From Rhodocollybia butyracea (Eukaryota > Basidiomycota > Agaricomycetes > Agaricales > Omphalotaceae), in assembly GCA_015501585.1 (NCBI GenBank), contig JADNRY010000262.1, forward strand, positions 1 to 64,000: a stretch of 64,000 nucleotides of DNA, given 5' to 3'. Positions 56,051 to 64,000 of the stretch are shown in pieces (positions within the stretch are counted from its first letter, which is position 1; each line of letters opens with the position of its first letter). The position numbers were made by a program, and so were the translations under genes. Under the pieces are notes generated by a model. The model saw nothing but the letters and a program-made list of their open reading frames with translations, ran no database searches and was not told where the DNA came from.

Positions 56051-57167
56051 TCTAAAGGGTCTTTCATAGCAATATAAGTATATTTACTACCTATATCTAC
56101 AAAAACTTGACCTGGTAGCTTGTTTGCACCCCAATGCTCACTCGAAAATAAGACAAATACACTTTGGAAAGAACACCCACCCCCTCTTTACACTTGAACA
56201 TTTGCTCCTGGCTACATCTAAAAGAAAGATCCATAGTCTCAAAAGCGAAAGAAGGACATGCTTACCTACAAGAGGCTAGGTTGGGGGTGCAGTGGGAAAC
56301 AGTTGGGGTGAGCAAGGCAAAGAAACAACTTATCTTGATATGGTAACTAGTCATTACAGCGTATACTTGAAAACTGGTCACAAGGCATCGGACCGTTACT
56401 TTCCGAGCGCCCAAGTAGAACAACCATGGAGAAGCAAATAAATAGGAACCGACCAGGATAGAAAGAGTGCGCAGAACTTACCGCTTGAACAATGGATCAT
56501 GCGGGATGTTGCGGGTGTGGACGGTGTGTTCATCATCCGGGGGACCGTGTCAGTAGGAGAGAAATCGGGACTAGTGATTGTGAATATAGTCCCTCTTTAG
56601 CTTCTAGACTTGTATCAGTCAAGGACTACTGTTCCCTGCCCAATCATGCTCTATTCTATGCACTAGGCACCTACTGAGTATCTCACACTCATACCTTGCA
56701 TGTAGTAACCATTTTATAACTATTGTAAGTACTAAATACTTGTGAGTACCTGTGCTGGCTGGGATCCGCAAGTACCCACAAGTACTTGTGTTAAACTACC
56801 TGCGGATCCGGGTATCCCGTTTCCCACGGATCCATACGGGTCACGGGTAGCCCCTTGAGGCCCACAAGTACCCGTGCAACAGATCCGGGTACTACTTGAC
56901 CCGGACTCGTGGACATCTTTACTTTGAGAGGATTTTCATAAAGAAATTTTTCTGTTGGAATTATCTGTGATGTCATGGCGTTTTACAGAAATCGTATGAC
57001 ATCATTGGGCATATGTATCTTCGGCCAAAGCAACTCATCGCACAGTGGTTGTGGAATGTATAACCCCCTCAGTCCTCAGAAGTGTACGAGACAAATGACT
57101 TGAATTAAATCAACTAAATACCTGTGGAACGTATAAGTAAGTCTACGTGTATAACTTGTCATATGTA

Positions 57168-57390
57168 TCCGGAGCCGTGAGGTTCCCGCAGGAGATTGGA
57201 GATATGAGTGCTCTACTATATGCTCTACTAGTATACTACTTGGCCTTTGTACCAAACTTTATATACTACAGTACAGGTACTACTAGATATATCTACCGGG
57301 TCTGTAAGTAGCTGAGTAAGTAAATCAGTAAGCAACGTCGGAGGAATATCAGTGCCGGATTGACATGATGTCATCATCGGCGCGGCAACT
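57168..57390. repeat. Direct repeat S2
   Basis: Second copy of the S repeat (see 54741-54965). It is followed at 57400-57440 by CTGTAGCGGCCAAAATTAAC, an inverse relic also present at 62455-62490. Confidence 0.55.
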
Positions 57391-57984
57391 ACAACGTAAG
57401 TACTTACTGTAGCGGCCAAAATTAACCGAACAGAGGGTTTCTCTATATTGTGAGCACTTGGAGATCTCAAAAAAAGTGGTGATCTGGAGTTTTTAGACCT
57501 TGTGAGTTCATATCTGAAGTCAGTTTGTTACCATATCTGGTAAATCCAAAGATATAGACCATTTTGTTGCAAAATTCCCAGGGGTGCTCTCCAAATATTG
57601 ATGTTTGGGAAAATTGGACAACACCATTGAAATCTGCATGAAATATAGTGTTGATTTCCATTTTATTTTATGAAAATTGGTCTGTGCAATGCTATACTAT
57701 CTTCCTTTGAAAAGTCCCATTTTTGCCAATTTTAGTTTTTACTTATATTGCAGGGTGCTTTGTAGTAACCTCAGACTGTTCACTTATCTCTGAGGTGACT
57801 AGGGGTAATACTTGTGCTAACAAGGTCTGTAGCTTAAGCTAATGTTAATTGAACTATCAACTCATTACATGGCAATTATGTTGTCCGATGCAGCCTCAGG
57901 CACCGCCCATGCTCTATTGGGTCATGTATGGACCAGGGATACCTATTACCCTAACATCAGTCACAATGATCGTCAGAAATCTGT
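57391..57984. other. Stretch without recognised gene
   Basis: AT-rich. The ORF beginning at 57842 has no recognised domain. Confidence 0.35.
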
Positions 57985-58162
57985 CACACTCCAAATGATT
58001 GCTCAAATAGGTGTTAATTTATTCAATCCTCAAAAACATGACTGTCTTTAAGAGTAGGTGCTCTAAATGCTTGTCTTAATTCTTGGCACTCTAAATAATT
58101 TTGGACACTCTAAATGATTGTCTCAGACAATCAAATTGACTGTTTTTACTTCCTGTAGTGCT
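57985..58162. repeat. Degenerate element T, copy 3
   Basis: CACTCCAAATGATTGCTC to TTTACTTCCTGTAGTG, with repeated CACTCTAAATGATTGTC words; ends like copy 1. Confidence 0.45.
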
Positions 58163-59548
58163 AAGCAAGATTTGAACTTGTTTGCGGAGCTTCCGTTTCA
58201 TAATATTTCACTACAGGATGATCTCGTTGACCGCATCCAGTCTATCATTGTATGGTCCGCCCTTTTGTGATATTTTCTCTTACTTCAGGTTCTTAGACTT
58301 GCCACCATTCAGCCCATATGCATTGTTGTTTCGCAGCCAATTGCAAGTTGGGGATCTGATGAATCGGTGTCTATATTTTTAAATTAGTGACATTTGGAAC
58401 ATCATTTGTCAAATTCTTACCTGGATTATTTCACCGTCGTCTTGCACCACAGGCCATCAAAGGTGAATACTGCTGGCATGGGTACCGGATAAACTGACAG
58501 CGGTGTAGATACCAGAAGGTTCTGGGAATGGTGTAATTGACCTCCATTGAACACCACATTACTATCTAGGCTGGGCTATAGAAAGCGATAATCTCTATAA
58601 GGCATATCCAGATTATTGCAGAGGTTCCTTTTCCAATTTCTGGAATGCTTGTGTCATGTATCCATGGAATGAAAAGCTTGGTGGCATCTATGTATCTGAA
58701 AGGCATGTACAGAGTCGGTTCATCTTATTAACTTGGAAGTATCAGCCATGTACAAGCTTGCCAGCCGCAATGTGCTTGGTGATACGGCCCAGAATTGTTT
58801 GGGCATAAACATGCAGTATATGTGTGTTTTTGGCACCAAGTCATGCTGTATTAGACATATGCACTGTACAAAGTATTCCAGAATCCGCCGTTACCGCGCG
58901 GCATCATTAAAAGACACAGATGTTAATTGTTGATGACATAAAAACTGAGTCTCGGCAACAGAACACAGTTGTAATCAATGATAGTGCAAAGAATACTGAA
59001 ACCCACCACAAATATGACTTATATTCAGACTATTGAAGCAATCCAAAGGGATTTTATTACAACTAGAAGACTACTAGACAGAAGGAACAAATATCAACGT
59101 TAAACGGTCCAAGCGGGACTTCCCATCAGAAATTGATGTGAGGAGATTAATACATCGCCGACCCCGAGGAGATTGATGCAAGGAGATTGATGTGCCGAGG
59201 TTCCGGGATCATTCCAAGATCATGCCGCGGCATCCCGCAAATTTAAGACAGCGCGTGAAATAAATATTTCATGAGCTATTTATTGAATAACAAGAGCATA
59301 TGTACTCCCGCACAACTCGTATGGTGTATTTACACTGTGCTATTGAAATACAGTATATAAGAAGGTGTTCCAGACGAAATGGAGGCAAGCACTTTCCTCC
59401 CCCCATTCCTGTTACAGGGTTGGTGTGGTTGGTTTGTGTCTTCTAGTGACAAGTGCACATTAAACAAGAGTACAAGTTAAATGAAATAAGAAAGTATAAA
59501 GAAAGAAAACCAAAGTCCTCAGCTACTACCTTATGCTCCAGAAAGTTA
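58163..59548. other. Stretch without recognised gene
   Basis: Short protein-like runs (for example DLNLFAELPFHNISLQDDLV at about 58170 and RGSFSNFWNACVMYPWNEKL at about 58620) suggest a decayed gene, but frames are broken and no family was recognised. A TATATAA at about 59354 has no obvious gene behind it. Confidence 0.3.
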
Positions 59549-60082
59549 GGGCCTGTTCGGCAACACGAATCTCAGATTTTGTTTGGATTTTGCCAGGTAT
59601 TGCCACCATATAAAAAAGCCATCAAGCATTTGTAAGTATTACTCGGATCAGCCAGTTGAGCGCTCCGTGTAAACGCGCATGCTGTCACAGCCTGTCAGAC
59701 ATTTCTTCCATGTTGAGGTCAACACCCCGCTCGATGCTCAGACATGCCCGCCGCTCTCATATGTAGTTTTTACTTTAGGTTTCACTTGCTTAGACAATAT
59801 AGAGGAACAAAATCGCTTTAACAATAATATACAATTACATTAAACTTGAAAGATGATGACCAGAACATGTTGGTCACTGGGTGGCATCATTGAGAGTGGT
59901 CGGGATGACTTGCGGGACAGCGAGAGGAACGTCCGACATGTCAGGGCAGGAGTTATGTCATTTTATGACATTTCCAGAGTCATGGCGACCGGCCAGCTGA
60001 TCCGAACATTTTATATAAGTCTTCAAAATCTTGCCTCTGGCAAAATCACACAAAATCCAGATTCGTGTTGCCGAACAGGCCC
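59549..60082. mobile_element. PIF/Harbinger-type MITE R, copy 3 (534 bp)
   Basis: GGGCCTGTTCGGCAACACGA ends with TTA on both sides (59546-59548 and 60083-60085). Inverted relative to the other two copies and identical to them in length. Confidence 0.9.
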
Positions 60083-60085
60083 TTA

Positions 60086-60681
60086 ATAGCAGTGAGAGTG
60101 TTGTGAGTAGCGCATACTCTCTCTGTCAATTGTACTTTTAGTGTAAAGTCCAAGTTCAGTCAATTGAAAGATAAAGATTAAAGCATGCCCGAGTTTGTTA
60201 GAATCTCGAGACAGAAAAACTATCACAACCTTGCAAATATGATGCTGATGTATGTACTTGCAATAAGAATTCTGACTTGTTCAATGATAACCCCCTTGAA
60301 CTCAGGTTAGTCTTTGGTGTGTATTGGTGTTGGTGTGAGGTATTCAGCTTCATAGTAGCATTTTATGCATAGCCCAGAGTCGGCATATCATTGGCCAGGG
60401 TAAGTCTTTATTTCTCATAATCTGTTATCATTATTTACCTTTTACTTTTCCAAGTTTCTGCTGATGACCAAAATTCAGAAGTCAATTTGGCAGACATGCC
60501 CCAATTGGATTGGAGTTAATTAGAATGTAATTAGTGGAAATGGTGAATATACATGTGCATAATGTACCCTAGAAGATGGAGTCCATATGGTAATTCTATA
60601 GGTATTGTTCATAGGTACTGCAAGGCAGCATACAAGCTATGTATTATAAGACTAATAGCGAATGGCATAATTGACTACATC
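60086..60681. other. Stretch without recognised gene
   Basis: AT-rich sequence between two MITEs; nothing identified. Confidence 0.35.
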
Positions 60682-60825
60682 TACAGTGGCGGCGCTTAAT
60701 AATGGAATACTGTAGTAGATTTACCCATAATTTGCTTTTATCTCACTCAAAACCACATGAAATTGTTAGGTCCAAATTGTGAAAATAATCTATGGTATGG
60801 AAAGACTCTAATACAAAACTCAAAC

Positions 60826-61477
60826 CAGAGGGACCGTTCGATGGGTCTCATTCAGGGTAAGCAGCTGTCACATCACCTGAGAGTCACTGCATCCCTATTC
60901 TGGATGCCGGATCTCCCGAATGATTCTAAAATAGAATAAAATTGATTACATGTAGCATTGAAGACTTGAAGTTGTTGGTCAAGCACTGTAATTTAAGCTC
61001 GCTTGCCAAGGTTGAGTCTGCCTATGGGAGACAAGTCAAGCACTGTCAGGAAACTGAGCCTGTACAGAACAAATGGGCTGTCCAAAATCGCAAAAGCTTA
61101 CAAGGAGCAAATGGTGCCGCATGAGCCTATCCGACCATACACTAGCCCGCAGCCGGACCTCATGCCTTGCAGTGAGCCATGTCCTGCCGTGTCGGTTTGC
61201 CGAATGGGAGATTTTCAAAGCCAATCGTTAGTTTGTTAGATTGAAAATGGTACAAAATAGGTAAAAGGTCAGTATTATAGTACCTATACCTGGATGCTCC
61301 GTAGTCCTGACCGCTTCTGCCCTTGCAGCTAGTAATATACAGTCCTACTTATAACTTAAAGCATTGGGCGGCAGCATCATCCGCTCTTGCTGTTCCAATG
61401 TAGTATCACAACTGACTCACCTGTAACATATTATGTTATGTTCCTGGATCAGAATGAGACCCATCAAACCCGGCCTC
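60826..61477. mobile_element. hAT-like MITE J (652 bp)
   Basis: Starts CAGAGGGACCGTTCGATGGG and ends with the inverse of GAGGCCGGGTTTGATGGG, flanked by ACTCAAAC (60818-60825 and 61478-61485). MITE I copy 1 shows the single target ACTCAAAT. An 8-bp duplication and CAGAG ends indicate hAT. A small ORF pair inside has no domain. Confidence 0.88.
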
Positions 61478-61564
61478 ACTCAAACCATTACCAAATATGG
61501 TAATTCTATTAATATTGCCAGACACTGGAAATTTTCTGCAGGCCCGTATCTCAGGGAGGAGACA

Positions 61565-61798
61565 CATCAGGCAAAGCTGTTTTTGCCTAGGTGACCCCAG
61601 AGTGGCCTAAAGCAAACTAGGTGACCTATGAACCCTATGGCATCCTAGGAATTTGGGGTCATCCCTTGCCAGTCAAGGCTCTGGAGGATTCCCTAGGGTA
61701 TCCTAGGCAGTTTAGGCAAATGCCATAGGATTCATAGGTCACCTAGTTTGCTTTAGGCCACTCTGGGGTCACCTAGGCAAAAATGGCTTTTCCTGATG
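61565..61798. mobile_element. Palindromic element B, copy 3 (234 bp deletion form)
   Basis: CATCAGGCAAAGC...GCTTTTCCTGATG with CA on both sides (61563-61564 and 61799-61800). The empty site in MITE I copy 1 has a single TA at that position. The centre and part of one arm are deleted. Confidence 0.88.
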
Positions 61799-62261
61799 CA
61801 CCCAATTCAAAAGTAGTGAAGGGTGGCCTAGTCTGTTTTTAAAGGGGCATTGGCCTACAATGACAATTTTCTCCTAAATTACATTTTCCCTTGTTTATTT
61901 CTGGGTGGATCTCAAAATTCTTGCAATATTTAATAAAATAGTCTATATTGCCACAACCCCAGTATTTAATGGCATTTGGAAATGTGCATCGGATTCTTGA
62001 GATAGTATAGATTATTTCCACAACTTGGACCTAAGAATTTGCTTTGACTTTGAGAGACATACAAGGACTTCGTTGCATTGCATCATTAAGCGCCGCCACT
62101 GTATACAAACCTGCATCGAGGCTGCGTCTAGTGTTTGAGGGTGAGTTTCAACATAGCATATATCGACAGTTCATCAATCAAATAGCAAGTGCATCTAGTC
62201 AACTCACATTACTGATTAGATATGACTCATAAGCGGTAATCTCGTTTCAACATTGTGTATT

Positions 62262-62440
62262 TGCCAGTCCGGGTTCCCAGTACCTGCCGGTTTTTGAAAA
62301 GTTTTGGAAGGTTGACCTGTGACCGGATGTAACCCATGGGATTCCGGTACCGGGACTCGCCGGTCACAGGCTACCAGGTATTCCCACGGGTTGCACCGGC
62401 CGGTACCGGAATGTGACTGGGACTCATGTCTATCCTTACA
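62262..62440. mobile_element. Degenerate V-like MITE
   Basis: CCGGTACCGG- and CCCACGGGTTGCACC-type words, ending in the inverse of TAAGGATAGACATGAGTCCC. Related to 9112-9318. Confidence 0.45.
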
Positions 62441-64000
62441 CAGTGTAGAGAAACAGGCTCTGTTTGGTTAATTTTGGCCGCTACAGTAAAACTAGACTTA
62501 CTAGTTTGGGATGCCTCTATAATGGATCTATCAAACTCTGGATGCAACCTAGTGTAACGTAGTGTTTTTCCATGCAGTGGCTGCATCCACTTGTGGGTGC
62601 CTCTAGTGGATCAAGATCACATGGTTGCATCCACTAAATAGTAGAACTTGTTGAAAAAAATTGCACAAAGTCAGTAACATAGAACAACGAGTACAGCGCT
62701 AATTTAAGCGCCCAAGAGTTGCTCAACATACTATCATTGTAAGTCTTTATTATATTATCATTTGTACTGACAAGGATGATCACTGACAAGTCATTTACTT
62801 TTGGGATGCATCCATCACACTGGGGGCATTTACCTTGGCATGTGAGTTGGCATGTGGATTTTTTGGTCAACTCAAACACGTAAATTTTTGGATCGCTGAA
62901 CCAAAGATCAGATCCGAGATCAAAAACTTCTGCCGAATTGCCACCAAAGTCAGCACTTTGAGAGTATACTGCTAATAGGCTGCTAGTCAAAGGATGTAAA
63001 AGTAGTAGGTAGCTGGTGTATATAATGCTTGGTGGTGGGCCCGCTACAAGCTAGTGCCCCCCAGGCCCCAGCTTGGCTGGAGCTACCCTCAGGGCTCAGA
63101 GGGGGGCAGCAAAGGGGCATAATCTTAAAAACTCAATTCTGACTCAATTTCTCACCTTTTTGTGGTCTAAATGTAGTTGACATGCCCAAAAATTGCCAGG
63201 CAACTGTAAATATCGAACCTTTCTTTGAAAACCATAAGCGCCTTAATCACTGGCAATCGCACCTTACGACGTTTAACATGCCAACTCACATGCCAAGGTA
63301 AATGCCCCGGTGTCAGAGAATGGTATCCTATTTTGAAAGTGAAAACAAGGAGAAAGAAATTATGGGGCAACTCAAGGTAAGCCTCCTCTTGCACGGGCCC
63401 TACCTACCCCTTTACCTACTAACCTTCCTTCAGAGCACAAAAGTTGGTGGCTGCTTTCTTTCAACCGTGCCTTCTAATCTTAGATTCACAGAAGCTGAAA
63501 TTAAAGTTTCCCCTCTCACGCATAGGTTATGATTTTCTTTCCAAAGAAACTAAGCCCGACAGCCGCAGACGCCAGGCAAGACTCCTGCGGTAGGTCCAAC
63601 TCCTTCTTGTTTAAGAAATATCCCAAATAGGTCAATCCGTAGAAGCGAACTTTGAAACCACTAAAAACCCGGTTGTGCTTGATTAAGCCTCCTGTGGTTA
63701 ATCTCTTCTATTCTGGTGGAAAGAGCTTGGCGCTAATCTAGGTCACGCTAAATGCTCTTAGTGCAGCTCTTTTAAGATAACTACCGGCGTACTCTACCTC
63801 CAAAGCTTCTCTATTTACCAGTCTCACAGGTATGGTAGTTATCTAGTATGTTTATCTAGTATATGAGACTGGTTTGCATTACAGTGAATTTCTGAGGACA
63901 TACGGGTTTTAAAATTGCCATAGGCAGAGCGAAAGTTGAGAGAGGCAACGACAGAACTGACATACACTGCAATGCAGAGAATTAACTCTTAGAAACAAGA
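62441..64000. other. Terminal stretch without recognised gene
   Basis: A relic GCTCTGTTTGGTTAATTTTG at about 62458 matches 57400-57440 inverted. CCTTGGCATGTGAGTTGGCA (about 62832) returns inverted at about 63279-63298. A minus-strand ORF (62634-62990) has a short cysteine cluster but no recognised family. Confidence 0.35.

Larger units (their letters stand above)
55225..56920. mobile_element. hAT-like MITE V, copy 4, with internal inserts
   Basis: Left end TAGAGATGTCCACGAGTCC and right end GGACTCGTGGACATCTTT. The right 340 bp (56580-56920) match copy 1. The flanks ACTTGAG(T) and ACTTTGAG are probably an 8-bp duplication with one indel. The interior holds a tRNA-like sequence and a T-family repeat array absent from copy 1. 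Confidence 0.6.
60684..62101. mobile_element. TA-target MITE I, copy 2, with two nested elements
   Basis: CAGTGGCGGCGCTTAATAAT ends with TA duplication (60682-60683 and 62102-62103). Comparison with copy 1 (7540-8061) shows two later insertions, J (60826-61477) and B copy 3 (61565-61798). Confidence 0.92.

Noticed and set aside
58733..58933. 66-codon ORF as a gene
   Set aside because: No family, no flanking exons that splice in frame.
62634..62990. Cysteine cluster as a KDZ-associated CxC domain
   Set aside because: Only one short cluster and no KDZ context around it; similarity too weak.

Overview
The window looks like a gene-poor, transposon-saturated stretch of an Agaricomycete (mushroom-forming basidiomycete) genome. 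The basis is introns of about 50 bp, DUF6532 and DUF6533 family coding remnants, KDZ- and Plavaka-type transposase remnants, and chromodomain Ty3/gypsy remnants. No species can be assigned from sequence alone.

Only two genes look like ordinary, possibly functional host genes, both on the minus strand in the quietest region: a DUF6533-type multi-pass membrane protein (17285-18809) and an MFS monocarboxylate-transporter-like gene (24333-26384) with three consecutive micro-exons. Other coding material is transposon-derived or broken: two DUF6532 protein remnants (2400-5349 and about 47380-48720), a hAT transposase (6785-9058), a KDZ transposase tail (12614-13493), a large Agaricomycete DNA-transposase pseudogene (29430-34140), a Ty3/gypsy RNaseH-integrase-chromodomain remnant (36451-38805), an unrecognised broken ORF (39008-43177) and a Plavaka-type transposase (52524-54740).

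Mobile-element layout. 0-5 kb: a large foldback element holding a hAT-like MITE, then DUF6532 remnant 1. 6-9 kb: Harbinger-type MITE and a hAT transposase split by a TA-duplicating MITE. 9.3-14.1 kb: a composite bounded by 220-bp inverted repeats. 15.9-17.2 kb: a solo LTR. 27.2-28.0 kb: a Mutator-like MITE. 29-39 kb: transposase pseudogene, nested palindromes and gypsy. 39-43 kb: a structurally complete 2.1-kb gag-only LTR element inserted in a broken ORF. 43-47 kb: MITE containing foldback element containing palindrome. 49.5-52.5 kb: a palindrome holding a second copy of the solo LTR and a CACTG-ended element. 53-64 kb: Plavaka remnant, MITE copies and nested elements. Target-site duplications and in-window empty sites fix many boundaries to the base.

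Most notable: (1) the solo LTR, present twice, carries downstream of a TATA box a tandem array of 10-11 stem-loops whose 12-nt loop is nearly constant while the stem sequences differ but stay self-complementary; upstream of the TATA lies an array of ten bZIP-type sites. (2) Three palindromic element families with different interiors share CATC...GATG ends and 2-bp target duplications. (3) The gag-only LTR element has an intact 447-codon ORF and no pol.
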